64,000 nt of DNA from Marisa cornuarietis (GCA_004794655.1 SMMW01000601.1:558001-622000), one strand, 5' to 3'; shown: positions 1 to 13,064, counted from the stretch's first letter. The notes: generated from the letters alone by a model not told the origin. Translations and numbers: made by a program.

Positions 1-81
1 GGTCAATTTCAATTTTTTATACTTATTAATATTATTAATTTTAATTCCAATTCTAATTAATGTTGTCTATGATCCATACAG

Positions 82-255
82 GACCAAAATGAAGCAGAAG
101 AGAAGAAGGCTGAGCATATTCCTAAAAGCACAGATGATGACATACAGCCACAGCAGTTTCAACAGCAGCAGCGCTTAACTCAACCCCCTGAGTCAACTTT
201 TAAGAAGCTAGCTCCTTCCCGAAACCGCTACACTATACTTCGAGATGAGCTCTAG
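82..255 (+). CDS. Terminal coding exon of an unidentified protein (57 residues, partial)
   Basis: A splice acceptor (ending ATACAG) at 76-81 opens an exon whose phase-0 frame runs to TAG at 253-255. The 57 residues are hydrophilic: acidic/lysine-rich at first (AEEKKAEH), then glutamine-rich (QPQQFQQQQ), then a short basic tail ending NRYTILRDEL. This looks like the disordered C-terminus of a larger protein whose other exons lie left of the window. The final RDEL resembles a KDEL-type ER-retrieval signal, but no signal peptide or membrane segment is visible, so this may be chance. I do not recognise the family. A long AT-rich 3' UTR follows, with a candidate poly(A) signal about 700 nt downstream. 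Confidence 0.6.
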   Translation, partial: DQNEAEEKKAEHIPKSTDDDIQPQQFQQQQRLTQPPESTFKKLAPSRNRYTILRDEL

Positions 256-950
256 CTGAAATTTTCAGATGTCATAAACTTGCAGCTCCTCTCCCTTCTG
301 TGGTGGTGATTGCTCCATACATTTATATTGGGGAAAAAATGATGTGTTTTTTGTAGCAGGTGTCAGATTACAAACTTTTCTTGGAAAAAATTAATAATGG
401 GGAAGAGTGGGAGAAATATCATGAATAAGCTTATGAAAAATAGCTTGTGATCTGACCTGTTCCAAATAATTTTTTAATCATGTTTCAGTCATGTAAGACA
501 GTTTTGTTTGATTTTCATACTTTTAATTGAGCAGCAGGACTAAAGAATATTCATATTGGGTGATGAATGCTTTTGTAAAGTAGATGGCACAGAGGCTCCC
601 CTTATTTGTTTTAAGATGCTTGACTTCAAAGCAAATGTTTGTGGGCTTAAGGCTTTCTCAGGCCAGTGACTGGATGACACCAACTATTCACCCAGCAGTG
701 AATGGGTATTTGATTTATCAGGAAAGATAAAAGACAGCAGAGAGAGGGGGTTTGGCTCAGCCTTCCACTTGCTTTTTCTTACAGTTTACGGCCCTTATGG
801 CAACTAGGCTGTGAGAGTTGGAAGTAGCTAGCTGAAGTCTGTGCAGTTAGTGTTTATGTACATGGGCTCATCACCATAACTAATGTGAAGTTTAATTTAT
901 TATGTTATTAGCCTTGGTTATTTCTATGATTGAAAGAATATAAATGGAAA

Positions 951-956
951 ATTAAA
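951..956 (+). terminator. Candidate poly(A) signal ATTAAA
   Basis: An ATTAAA hexamer lies about 700 nt after the stop codon of the left-edge gene, in AT-rich sequence. It is a plausible 3' end for that transcript. Hexamers of this kind are frequent by chance in DNA of this composition. Confidence 0.3.
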
Positions 957-1950
957 GCATGCACAAAGTGATGCATTTTGCATTTTATTTATTCTCCCAT
1001 AGCATTTTATTCGCAGCCGCTTAGTGAACTTCTTTGAATTCTTTGATCTATAATCATTGTTGGATTACAGATACAACTGTGCTTATAAATGCTAGACCTC
1101 TACAGTTGCTGTGAGTGAATGGAAAGAGCTTTTGTAGTGTTTTTTTTTTGGTCAGTTTTTCTTGCAAGGGTCGAAGGCGAAGGTCAAGCTGGTTTATCTA
1201 TGAAGGTTCCTTTTGAATGTGCTTAAGTAAAAGTCTTGTAGGACAAAAATAATCCAGGAAGGTTTTCATACTTAATCTTTGCTGCACAGTATGTTTAAAA
1301 ACATGTGATTTACCTGGACAAGAAGGAAAGCTTTATTGTCATTTTCACATGTTGCAATTCTGCCTAGAGGATAGACTTCATTGCTTGCTTGTTTTTAAAA
1401 AAACAAATTATATGGAATTTTCAACAAGCTAATAGGTTATCCTCAGTTAAAGACTGTCTCGGGCAGAAAACAGCCTAACCCTTGTGCAGTCGCTGTTAAA
1501 GAAAAATTATGTGCAAAATGAAAATTTACAGAAGTCTTGACCAGTGACTCAGATATAGTTCCTCTAGACAGATACAGTTAGAATTTTATTGCAGTTGAGT
1601 TTTTTTTCCATCAAAACATCTTGCATGTTGAAGCTGCCAAGAGGTTTTATTTATTTTGCAGCTAGAGCCACCACTACAAAGGGACTAGCTGTTAACAACA
1701 GCATTCAGACAACCTTTAGATTGCATTTTAAAGAAAATATGCTCAGTAGTTGTTTGCATGTGCATGCACATGTCCATGAGGGTTGACATATGCCTTGTAC
1801 TTTTTGCTATACTTGCTCGTTTGTCAAGTCATAACATACAAATTTGTCACAGTCATACAGCAAACTTGTGTCTTTTTGCTACATTGACTTTGTTTTAACT
1901 GTTTTTATTTGATCTTTAAGATTTTATCTTTTCCTTTGATTATATGGACA

Positions 1951-2127
1951 GTCTGATGGTGCAACTGCTTGTCACCAGTACAGTGAGGATTGGGTGTCCT
2001 GGGTTCCGATCTTGCCACACTGTTTTTCTTTGCACACAACACATTCACAGGGGCAGCTGCTTTGCTGTGATATAGCCATGGTTGCTGGCTCGATGTAAAA
2101 GACCAATATCCTTCTCCTACTTGCTTA
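1951..2127 (+). mobile_element. tRNA-derived SINE, family A, copy 1
   Basis: A head resembling a Pol III A box (GATGGTGCAACTG) is followed by a B-box-like GGGTTCCGATC at 2001-2011. A body follows containing CTGTGATATAGCC and TTGCTGGCTCG. The same order of blocks recurs at 17,115-17,312 (minus) and 39,520-39,680 (plus), so this is a dispersed family. This copy is the most diverged of the three. Confidence 0.6.
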
Positions 2128-2610
2128 TGCTTTCTCGGAGTGGAAAATTAAGAGTTAATAATTATAGACAGCTTTGTCACTGGAAAGTACTACCTGGAAC
2201 CAGATAGTTTTTTTGTTTCAATTGACCACTTCAGATGGTAGTGTCTTTTACTTGTTGTTTTTCTTTTCCATTTCATGGTGGAAGAATGGAGTCTTGAGAT
2301 ATGTTGAGACATCTATATGTTATGGCAAGTGTTGTGACTTTTTTTCAGCTGAGCAGTGGTGAATGGTATGCTATGCACATCTGTGTGAGTGTGCATACAT
2401 GCATGCTGTTGAGAGAGTGGATGTGTAATTAAGCAGGAGTGGGTGTGAGAAGATAGATATTAACTTAAAGAAAGTAGAGGTATAGAAAGAGGCCTACAAG
2501 CACAGTGGGGAGCTTTAAATCATTTGAGCTTTATTCAGAGTTGAACATTTTGAAGAAAACACATAGTAGATGTGTTTCTTTCTCATAGTAATTTTTGATG
2601 ATGCCTGATT

Positions 2611-2672
2611 TTCTTTAACATTTTATTTGCCTGTGCTTATTTTCTTTAACATTTTATTTGCCTGTGCTTATT
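2611..2672. repeat. 31-bp tandem duplication
   Basis: Two adjacent copies of a 31-bp unit starting TTCTTTAACATTTTATTTGC are essentially identical, which suggests a recent slippage or duplication event. Confidence 0.85.
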
Positions 2673-5600
2673 TTATATTGGTGCTTATGAAATAGGTCAG
2701 GAATTCAATGCAGCTAAAGTAAAAGCTTAAGTTCTTCATATAGCTTATGCCCTCCACTCTTTATGTTTCTAGCAGAAACTGTTGGAAATGGAGGTGTCTG
2801 CTTATTATCTTTGTTCCCAGCCTTTGATTTTGGAACCTATCTGTAAAAATGGTATATGTCAAAAGTTTGATAAGGTGATACTGGAAGAGATTGCGAAGAA
2901 ACACTGGTATCTGTCAGTGTTTACTTGCTTCCAGCATCACATTTATTATTATGTGGCTGGTGCTTTTATAATATCCAGTGTCTGTACAAAACATGTAAAA
3001 CACACATGCAGTATGGTGATAGTGGTGGAGGGAAAAAATGCATTGTTTGGTTGCCTTAGAATTTTTAAATAATATATATAACTTTTTCCCTCACCCAATT
3101 AAGGGCAAGCATTATGATTTATTATTTTTATGTATATCCATGTTATAATTCAGGTTTTAAGGTTTGTTCCTCTGTTTAGTGGAACAAGACATGAATTATC
3201 ATCATGACTTGTTAATTGTGAATCCTGAATCATAAGCACTAAGATTTTTTACATGGGCATAGGAATGTATTCTTTGAATCTCTGCATTATCCAGAAATGA
3301 TGCAGGGTGTTGTGTTTAGAAAGTTGTTACTAAAGACCCAAGGCATTAGTAACAATTAGCAGCAGGAAGAATCAGAGCTGATGATCTTGTCCAATATTCA
3401 GATGAGAATTAACAGACTCGCATAATTATGTTATCTTGAAAATAAAACACCCTCAAGCAATACTCTAATATAAGTATTCTTAGAGTGGTAGGCAGTAACA
3501 GTTCTTTTTAAATTATAATTAAGCGTTCCTCAACTGATGTGCCTGTGCAAAAGAGATGGCAGGGTGGAGTGAGAAAGTGTCACTGTGCTTGGAATATAAC
3601 TGTGTGTTGTGTGTGGAGACATAGGTGTTGCATCATTAAACCTGTGAATCTCTGGTTGTCTGTAAGTATTTGTCAGTTTTGATTTGTTTTTCTGTGTAAG
3701 GATGTTTATACTTCTAAAATTTGTTATATATTGCATAAAATTTATAAATTGCTACCTAAAGAAGCTGTATGCAGTCTGTGCTCTGCTGTCAAAGGAAGAT
3801 ACGATTTAATACTCTGTAAATGAACATTAGGTATAGCGATTAAGGGTTTAAAGGTTGATGTGAATGATATGAACTTCTGATGATTTGTGAGGGCGTGTAT
3901 GAATATTGCTAGGTGGAGGATGTGTACTGGCTTATTTTATCAAAACATTATTAGGGAATTTAAAAAAAATGAACGTGCATTTAATTTGATAGCAATAACA
4001 AACTTCAGTTTTGTGAATTTGCAAGTCAGTTAATTTCCTGTTTTGCTAGTTTGTATTTCTATGGCTTCATGATAAATATTCTAGGTGGGCAAGGATCAGC
4101 TTCAGTGATAACTATTGAACGCAGGTAAAGATTTAAAACAAACCCATCCTGATTGGCAGTGGCAAGCAAAGAGGATTAAATAATTTCTTGAAAAGGCCTT
4201 ACCCATACAATGATGTGGTATTTCTTGTGAGAAATTTCCTTTGGGAATTACATCGTTGGTCACCTAAGGGTAAAAGGCATCGTCTCTGTGAAAGGCATGT
4301 ATGCAAAGCATTTAACTAGTTTATATGCAAGATATAGTGGGTTATGATAACATGAATACAGATGACAAGCTACTGTATGTAAAATTGCCTTATATCTTGG
4401 TGCCATTCCTTATTGATTATTGGTTCCTGATTTTAACAAAAGAGTGAGAACTACTGGAAGGTCAGCTGTATCCTGGCTTGTAGACCTTCAGGGCTTCATA
4501 CATTTTTGAGGACTGTTTTCATTATGTAGCGATAATGAATCTGCTTATCAGCTTGCAAAATTAGAATGATAAATTAGACATGTGGGAATGACAGGATAAA
4601 TAAGAATTTCATCAATTATATAAGTTTTATTATTTAAGTGCTTTGCATGACTCGTGTTAGCCTAAATGAATTTTTTTTTTAAGAAATGTTTTTCATGACC
4701 TTGTTCATGTATGAAAAGATTCATGAAATAATTTAGAACATAGCAGAAATGCTCTGTATTAAAGATCACGTATAGGTGTATCTTTTTTCTGTCTGTGTAA
4801 TAATTTTTAGTTACATGTACTTTCAAAGTAGAGCCGGTTGAGAAGTATACAGTCATGGGAGATAATCATAAGTGTGTTCATCTTCTATATTAGCATGTAC
4901 CCCTGACATTGTGTGCTTCTGGTTTTGTAGTCAGGTGTTGCTGTTTCATCTAGGACGCAGTCAAACCAGTTGTGAGTACTTAGGTTATAAATGTTGATGT
5001 TCAGATTACAGTGTGTTTTGCGAGAAGGGAGAAAGAAGAGGTGAGCAGTCTGTAGCACATATGAAAGATCGATCGTTGAACAAACCAGAAACTGGTATTT
5101 CTAACTTAGAAAAATACGAGGACCTTGCCAAGAATGTCTGATTTAGAACGTTAAATGCGAGCCGTGTAAGGAAAGCGTATGACTTGCTAAATTTGACCAT
5201 TTAGCTCAGCAAAGCTTTTTTGTGTTACGTAAAGCGAGGCAATTAATATTTTTTTCATGGGATTTTTGGACGACGTTGAATTATTTTTTGTCACTTGTAA
5301 TTTGAGGCTAAGATATTGTTATAATGTTATTTTAACACCATTTGCATTAAAGTGATTTTTGAAGCGCTTGTGGTGTGTCCAAAACTACTTCATCCCTGCC
5401 AAAAAAGAGATTTTTTTCTGTTGCTGTTTGTTCTCACGCGTACATCCAGGTCAGAGACTGCACGCAGGTGCCCCATCCCTCAGATCCATGCAGAATATTT
5501 TTGTTTTGCAAACAAGTTATAACGGCAAACGCCGACTTGCATTTAATAGACATACGTTATGTAAGAGAGTCAAGCCAACATCGTTTGGAAGAATGAACAA

Positions 5601-5879
5601 AGCCTCGAGTTATCCACCGACTGCTATCACAAGTCTGTGATATATATATCAGTGTCGGGGCCACGGCCTGCTGTATAGCAGGGATTCAGATTGAGGATTG
5701 GAGGTGTAGATCGATCCGGCGACGAGCAAATCAGTTAAGTAGTAGTTAATGAGAGCATGTAGATGCTTGGGAGGGAGAATAAATCCTCGCAGACCAGGAG
5801 GGGGTGGGGACTGCATACTAGCAGGACACTGGGGACAGATTTTTGCCGCAGTTACGCAGTCCATGAAGATCAAGAGCGT

Positions 5880-6220
5880 GTTGTACAAATTCCCGTCTGG
5901 GAGCGAGAGCACGACCTAGGAATACCGTTTTCTTGTAATATGCAAATCATAATCAGGGAGTGAGGGCGACGTAGACACATTAAAAAAAAAAATTTATTGA
6001 CCAAGTAGGAACCCGTACAACGTGTTCTTGAAATGCTACAAAATCACGATCTAGGAGCGTGAGCGACGCATCTATACAACGTCTTCTTGTGATGTACAAG
6101 CTATGACACGAGAGCCAGCAATATATTTATTCGTATAGTTACAGCTCACCAAGTGGGAGCCAAGGCGACATATCTGTACAGCGTTTTTTTTTTAAGTTAT
6201 CTGTACAATTGTGGTGGTAA
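5880..6220. repeat. Degenerate tandem repeat, about 55-60 bp half-units
   Basis: A motif resembling GGGAGCGAGGGCGAC followed by TATACAACGTCTTCTTGTAAT and an ACAAATCAT-like end recurs several times between 5897 and 6220. Examples begin near 5899, 5957, 6053 and 6149. Unit boundaries are eroded by indels and A/T tracts. No coding potential is seen. It is an old minisatellite or the array-like interior of an unidentified repeat. Confidence 0.5.
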
Positions 6221-7049
6221 TTTACAAGTAAAACTGAGCCACGTGCGCATTGTGTTCTTGTGTTTTCCACTGTCCCTTTGTTTCGTTGGTTCGCGCCACT
6301 CGCAGGACTGCAACCTGAATTTCCACCGCCTCACTCGGTGGTCATTAAAGGGTTGGCTGATTGTGGATTAATGAACTCGTGTCTCATCCCAGTCTTTCTT
6401 TTTCTTTTATCTTTATTCTTTATTGTTGTTTGTTTTTTTGCTTATGGATTGGGCAGTACAATACTGCGACGTTTGTCGAGAAATAATTGCTCACCTGAAA
6501 CAACAGTGAGCAAACTTCAAGCACTTGTTCCAGTTGAAGGAGTTTCCTGCTAGAGGCAGGTTCTGCGCACATAAATCTGCAGACACACGGGGCTGTGCCA
6601 TTATGCTAGCGACAACAGAGAGAGAGAGAGGACTGCGCATTTGGCGGCCAGCTACCATTATCTTTTATGCTGCAGTCCATTCCACACTGGGATGTTGGTT
6701 TTCGAAATACGAATTTTAGAGGACATCCCACAACAACACATTTTATATGTAAATTCAGTATAATATATAGTACTGTATAGTAAATGTTAATGGCACAATT
6801 ATCTAAATAATACAGATAAATAATAAAGAATATGTTATATTTATCAATTTTACCTTAGAGGACACCAAGACTGTCGATAACGGAGGTAGGCAGATGGCGG
6901 GAGGAGGAGGGAGGGAGCCGGAGAGCAGACGGGTGCTGAATGAATCATTTGATGAGACAAACACTATTTACACTGTTTTTAACTTGAAACATTAGATTTT
7001 CACTAAGACTACATTCTCTTTTATGTCTTTATGCCACGACATATAATTT

Positions 7050-7166
7050 AAATGACTCGAGCTCGTATATCGAATTTCGGCTGCTAGGTAAGAACAACAT
7101 TTCCACGAATTTTTGGCTCGTATCTCGATTTACTATTAGTTCACTCGTATGTAGAGGTCTGACTGT
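7050..7166. mobile_element. Terminus of a pogo/Tigger-like DNA transposon or MITE
   Basis: Read on the minus strand, the segment begins CAGTCAGACCTCTACATACG and continues with ATCGAGATACGAGCC and ATTCGTGGAAATG. This CAGT-start, CGAGATACGAG-rich terminus is typical of pogo/Tigger-type Tc1/mariner elements. It is flanked by a TA dinucleotide, the usual target. I could not find the partner inverted repeat upstream, and no transposase ORF is visible, so this is a degraded or solo end. Sequence at 6690-7050 probably belongs to the same element. Confidence 0.45.
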
Positions 7167-8046
7167 AATCCGAACGTTCGCAATTACGAATAGTTCCGTA
7201 TCAGCTGCTTTGTATTTGTCATATTAAGCTAGGGATTCCAAAATATTTAACAATAGGAATGATTTTGTTTAACCATGCTCTCCCTCAAGGCTGATGGTAA
7301 AATTAAATGACAAATGTTGGCAACCACGTTTGACATGCGTACAACAAGTTGTTACCATAAAAAACATCGTAGAAAAAATAAAGTCACCGGGCTGCATGGA
7401 CTCCTGCAAGGCAGGGAAAACAGCCCTGTGCAAACACTTTTAGTTCTCCTCCAGAGCAACATGCTTCCGTACACGTTGTCTGCTAGAGAGATGGGAGGAA
7501 GGAGTGACGGCTGGAAGAGGGGGTGGGATGGTGCATTAAGGACGACACTGGCGATTGACCGTTATTCTGACCGCTATTGCGTTGACGTGGGCCGGGTGAC
7601 CACAGGTCGCACGAAGACATCAGAGGGCCTAATGTGTTTAATACGTGTACTAAGTTCCATATTCTCACCACGTGATCGAGCGACGAAAATAAATGACCTG
7701 CAATAAAAGAAAGCAATTTCCTCTGATCACGAAGAATATGGCCTTTAAAAGAACGCCATAAATCACTTTGTCCGGCGAAGTTTTAATATTACTCAAATTA
7801 CAACATAGTCCGACGCCAGCTGCCCCCAGAAGAATGTAGTAACAAGAATGAGGAATCAAATTTTAATATTATAACGATAATGACGACAAGAACAGTAATA
7901 ATACAAAAACTAATAATATTATTCATAATCATAATACTAATGATATGTCTGAAACACCTTGCGTAAACATTTGAAAAAAAATCTTTCAGGAAATGTAGGT
8001 CTAGCACTTTTAGGTCTAGTCGTAAGCTTTTAATTTTGTCCTACAG

Positions 8047-8156
8047 GGTTGGTATTTACCTATGCAGCCTTTGTGGACAATGAACTCTACATCTACATCC
8101 TTTTGGGAATTCTACGTTACATTATTGGTGATCAATCAGGTACTGCTGTGATGACC
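8047..8156 (+). pseudogene. Possible SLC46-like (MFS) transporter exon remnant
   Basis: After an acceptor-like TTTTGTCCTACAG, a short frame reads LVFTYAAFVDNELYIYILLG, then RYIIGDQSG, and stops at TAA (8154-8156). The spacing of aromatic and glycine residues recalls the fourth transmembrane region of SLC46/PCFT-type major facilitator proteins. This is a weak, by-eye resemblance. The stop and the absence of flanking exons make it a fragment at best. Confidence 0.25.
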
Positions 8157-8179
8157 TAATTATGAACTCGGTCTGGAGA

Positions 8180-8400
8180 AAAGGACTCTCCAAGGAGCAA
8201 CCATTCCATTTCCACGATCACGAACTGGGTCTTTTTGATAAAGAGATTATAAAAGATTATCAGTATCAATTTTCCCAAGGACCACATTGATTTCAGGCCC
8301 ACAATAACGATGATTGCTCCAACGGCGGCGTTTTTGCTTTGTCGCTGCAAGCTTTTCTTGGTGAGCATGTCACACCGAGCAAGAGGTCCCAGGCTGGTTG
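8180..8400 (-). pseudogene. Possible second SLC46-like fragment, opposite strand
   Basis: Within a 173-codon minus-strand ORF (8156-8677), the stretch MLTKKSLQRQSKNAAVGAI followed by IVIVGLKSMWSLGKLIL resembles the intracellular loop and following membrane helix around TM10 of SLC46-type transporters. It lies immediately next to the + strand fragment at 8047-8156 but in opposite orientation, so any relationship implies an inversion and decay. The rest of the ORF is not recognisable. Confidence 0.2.
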
Positions 8401-10319
8401 GTTGTTTGGTTGGATAACGTGACAGGAACAAACTTCCACCAAGAAGCGATTTCACACTGTTGGGAAAAGGAGTGATGATGGGAAAGAATGCCCGGAGGCC
8501 CCCTAAGCCCTCCTTCCCACACCCCAACGGCCAGCATTGACAATATGTGTCAGATCCTGATAGAAAAAGTATTGCCCCAAGTCGTGGCCTAAACAGGTTG
8601 TCACTGCTGGAGGGACAAAGCAACTGCTCTATCAGTGTGCTATTGAACATCTCGGACAGTTTATAGGTTTTCCTCACTCTTTTAGTTTCGGCATACCAAT
8701 TGAAGTTTTATATACATATATCCATTATTTTTGCTATGAGAATAATGAGACTCCTTCTGCAAAGCTAGTATATCTAAGGGATGGCAGGTTTGTCTGTTTG
8801 GTCAACGATGATAATATCTAAAGAGGACCCATTGTCTTGATTGAAATTTTTGCAGGACATACAGGGGCTCATACATCAGAGAGAGAGAGAGAGAGAGATG
8901 GGGGGCATACGGAAAAAATATACGCACAGATGGACTACATTCGTAGAGAATACATACAAATCATGACTGAGTAGGATTACATTATTTATTTATCACATGG
9001 GCAACTATTATCCAAAACCAGGTAATAAATAAATAAAACCAAAAACTAATTGTCACTGAGCAAATGTTTCTACGATACACATATGGCGCACAGAGCAGAA
9101 AGAGGCAATGAAAGGCGGATGAAAGGAGGGAGCAAATATGAACTGAATCTGAAAGAAAGAAAGAAAGAAAGAAAGAACTTTAAGTAAAACGAGACCACCG
9201 AAAGCCACATTTTTAGAAAAATTGGAGCTTCGTACCACAGCAGGGAAAAGTGCTAGTGGCGGCAAACCTAAAACAGGGAGTGAGACCCACGTCGTCTCTG
9301 CTTTGATGCAAAGACCTGTTTAGGTGCACCAGTACTCCCACGCTCACATGTTTTATTGTCACACATTTCTTTTTACGAGGTAAACAATTCGCTCGTTTCT
9401 CAACAAACTAGAATTACTCCCTAACGAGTTGAATGTAGTCAGCAAATCAGATAGAACCCGCCCAGTGAATAGAAATCGTTTAGAATGTAAGCAAACAAAA
9501 TGGTCTGCTTGTGTTGGAACAACTGATTTCCAAAGCGTTTCAACTAGCGAGATAAATATACCGAGGTGAGCAAATACGTGTTGGTTTGGTTTGAATCTCT
9601 CCATCATGTAAACACATTATCTGCATCGATTGGAGGACCCGGCGGTGGTTCATTTTGTTCAAACATTCTCTGGCTGCAGAGATTTATTCCGTATTCATGT
9701 TGGCACCAGGTTCTATCACAATTTTCCATCCATGTTTTGAAGTTATTAACAGGGGATAAATTGCTAGACAGATAAAACAAAGTCCTGGACATATTGTTCA
9801 ACCAGCACTCGAAAGCGAAGTGCTTAACAGTCACAATGACTTTCAAGAAATGTCCGTTATTTTTGTGTGGTCTTGCCTTTCTGCCTACATGATAGATAGG
9901 CAGATACCGAGAAAAAGTAAAACAAAAATTTGGGGGGTGAGAGGGATGATTGGTCTAGCCTCTCACACCTGTCTGCTCCCTCCCTTACACTTGCAGGTAT
10001 GCTAATCGAAACACCTAGCCTTATATCCGGTATTAAATGGCCTGAAGTGTCATATTTCAGTAATCAATATAGTCCTCGACGGGTTCTCTTCTAACGAAGG
10101 AAACAGTCACGTCATCATGTCGATTGAGCTGACCAGCCAGCGAACCCAAAACGTGCTACCACCTTACCCTTCGCACCCACATCCCCGACTCCACAACTTA
10201 CCCCAGCGAAGAGGTCGAAGAGGACGGCTGCTGGAGTGACGTATAATTAATGAGGCATCGCCATTTGCCGAGTTCTAAAATATCACTCGTTTGGTGGTGG
10301 GAGCTAAAAGACCCCTCCC

Positions 10320-10320
<1 letters not shown>

Positions 10321-10377
<57 letters not shown>
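10321..10377. repeat. (AAT)n microsatellite
   Basis: About 19 perfect AAT/TAA units. This array also generates the poly-isoleucine ORF on the + strand. Confidence 0.95.
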
Positions 10378-11050
10378 TTTTTGCAGTCAGATCCTGCAAC
10401 AGTTCGGAGTTGAAATAAACCTTGTCCTGCAAGCATGGTCTGTGTCATGAACAATGCTGGTCAACATGCAGACTACAACTAGGCCAGGTCACTGGATAGC
10501 TTAATGGAAAAAAGCATGTCTTGACCTCTCGTTAATAAAGAATTGTCATTGTCAAGCTAGGGGAGACATACAGGGTTAGAGAGCTAAACATAGTAGAGCT
10601 TGAAAGGTGGCATTCAAGAAATTAATAATAATAATAATATACTTTGCATATTCCTTCGATATGTTATTGTTGCTCACGACGACGACGACGATGATGAAGA
10701 GTTAAGCAGGAGGGATCTTGCTTTCAATCATTGTGGACATTTCACGCATGTTTACAGTCCCAAGAGGCACGTGTTACTGTGAAATGACATCGAGGATGTT
10801 TGGAAAGTGCGTAGGTAAGGGACGTTGCTGGGCAATAAAAATTAAAAAAATAAAAAGCCTCATTGAGTTAATGAAATGTTCATGCGTTTTGCGCAGCACG
10901 GCAACATGATACGGCACTTCGGTCTCTATCGGTTCGTCGGAACATATGAGAGCACTTGTTTATTCTGGGAGAAATGCACTGTGAAAATAGAAGGAACCCA
11001 GAACCTGCTATGTTTGTGATTACGCACACAGAAGCGAACACCCACCCCCA

Positions 11051-11063
11051 CTCTCTCTCTCTT

Positions 11064-11161
<98 letters not shown>
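11051..11161. repeat. Compound (CT)n-(CA)n microsatellite
   Basis: A CT tract with one interruption passes directly into roughly 40 CA units. Confidence 0.95.
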
Positions 11162-13002
11162 CTGATCGACAGTTTTCACCGACAGTCGGTTTGAGGAGGA
11201 GATCAGTTTGGGGGATGCCATGTGTCAAACCAGGTAGCAGCACGGAAAACTGAGATGACTAGTGGCACTGATGAAGCAGAGCTGAGTTCTACATGGGGCA
11301 TGCTACAAGTGGCTCAATAACAAGAACATTTCTTGATATACTTTCATTCCGTTGGTAAAGTGAGGGATGCGTAACAAGGCCGTGTGTGTGTGGGGGGGGG
11401 GCGGGGAGGAGGGGAGAGTGTGTGTGTGTGGAGCGTGTAGTGGTGTGTTTATGCATGTGTGTGAGCGTGCGCTTGCGTGCATGTGTGATTTCTAAGTCGG
11501 GTATCGAGTAAAGTTAACACCCGGTCTTTACCCATATGACGTATCAGCACATACATTACACAAAAACAAAACCTCGTTCTTGTCACGTGGCATTTCCATA
11601 CCTGCATCCGCTCACGAGCCACGGAGCCATCACAAACTTCAAATCCACACTCTATATAACACACATTTGAGTTACCTCGACAACACTCTCTTCGTAAAAT
11701 TTCAAGATACGAATACAAAGTTTGGAAGACGTGAGAAGTATTCCCCCCCCCCCCGTTCTACAACTTTATCTCTGTTGTTACGGTTACTCACTACACTAGT
11801 GGTAGAGATGAGGAGCGGAGATTGATGAAGACGGTGCTAAGGAAACGTCGATGAAAATTTTAACTCATCGGAGACGCCCACCAGTCATGGCCGTGTGCTG
11901 TCCACTCAGCCCTCGACGAGAACGGGGGCTGCCACGCCCACTTCTCTTTGAAGTGAACAGCTTGTGATCAGCGGCGCCGCCACCACTCCGTTCTGCCATA
12001 TCTCCACGCTGGGTTTCCAAGGAGACAAGTAGCAGCACTTTCACCAGGGGTTTTGTGCCTGTGCTTTTTTAATTTTTTTTTTTTTACCTTCGATCGACTA
12101 CCCTGAAAGGCATTATCATCTACCACAGCTTGGTGGCTGATGTGATAGAAATTGGTTGGCCTCGACGGCTTCCAGTTGGTTGCACGCACAGGCTCACAGC
12201 GCTGCAAAGGGAAGAGACAGGGCATAGTTATTCTGGGTTCAGGTAAGCAGCTGTTTTACGAACCTGATTTTTCTTTTTAAAATGTAGTATTGTTGGAGGT
12301 TTTTAATGGAACTATTCGTTTGAGGGTGAAAGTAGGTGCTAATAAATGCCGCTGTCGGCTTTTGATGTCAGTCAGCCTAAGCATCACCGTTGACTAAAAT
12401 ACCGGCACGTGTGTCGACTTAGTTTTTTTTCAGAAAACTGCAAAATATTGCATGCAATGCGAAAAGAATATTATCTATATTTCCACAATGCTGACAGTAA
12501 TCCATTAGGTGCTAGGGATTTTTTTGCAAAGCGAGACTGAAAAATCAAAGCAGACAAAGAACGAACATCTATTTACAAAACGAAGTTTCTAGTTTAGACA
12601 AAATAACTTAATAAGCAAGTAGGATTTGTATTAGCGAGAAATTGAGTACAGCTTTGAGAAAAAAACAAACAAAACAAAACATGTTTTCTTGTGCATTATA
12701 CCGAACTTGCTGACGTAGAAGGATAGAATGTTTGAAAGGTCCGGGCCACATATCTTAATCTCCGTTCTTGTCTCTGCTATTTCTTGGTTCCAGACCATGC
12801 ACGCGCTTAGCCCGGTCGAACTACTGTGTTTGTGCTGAAAGGGCCACGGAGTCGATTGTGTGGCAATGGCTATTTATGTCAGTGTTCCCGATAGTGTAAA
12901 TGACATTTCATATTTACCGATCAGGAAAGATCTAGACGGAAAGTGGAGTTTGGGCTTGCTTGAAGATGAGAAAATCTCTCTGCATGCGTGCGTGCGTGCT
13001 GA

Positions 13003-13032
13003 TGTATGTATGTATGTATGTATGTATGTATG

Positions 13033-13062
<30 letters not shown>
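13003..13062. repeat. (GTAT)n microsatellite
   Basis: About 15 uninterrupted tetranucleotide units. Confidence 0.95.

Positions 13063-13064
<2 letters not shown>

Larger units (their letters stand above)
256..5300. other. Non-coding: 3' UTR and AT-rich intergenic sequence
   Basis: No coding exon can be supported on either strand. ORFs here are short, AT-driven and resemble no known family. The stretch holds the presumed 3' UTR of the left-edge gene, one SINE (1951-2127) and a 31-bp tandem duplication (2611-2672). Confidence 0.6.
8700..12250. other. Intergenic, microsatellite-rich
   Basis: No supported gene. The segment contains (GA)n at about 8880-8898, an (AAT)n array at 10,321-10,377, a (CT)n/(CA)n array at 11,051-11,161 and scattered short ORFs. 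A strong donor (GGGTTCAG/GTAAGC) sits at 12,242-12,243, but the sequence before it gives no recognisable protein. Confidence 0.5.

Noticed and set aside
2782..3072. 96-codon + strand ORF
   Set aside because: AT-driven composition with no domain, signal peptide or splice context; probably chance in the long UTR/intergenic stretch.
8156..8677. 173-codon minus-strand ORF as an intact gene
   Set aside because: No start context, no complete domain; only a short stretch resembles a transporter, so it is listed as a possible remnant.
10926..11243. ORFs encoding poly-Cys/Val or poly-Thr/His at AC/GT arrays (here and near 13.6, 44.4, 47.7, 60.3 and 63.2 kb)
   Set aside because: They are translations of dinucleotide microsatellites with no flanking coding signal.
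12106..12242. Open + strand frame ending at a strong GGGTTCAG/GTAAGC donor
   Set aside because: The protein is unrecognisable, no acceptor or ATG suits it, and it overlaps sequence with equal potential on the other strand.
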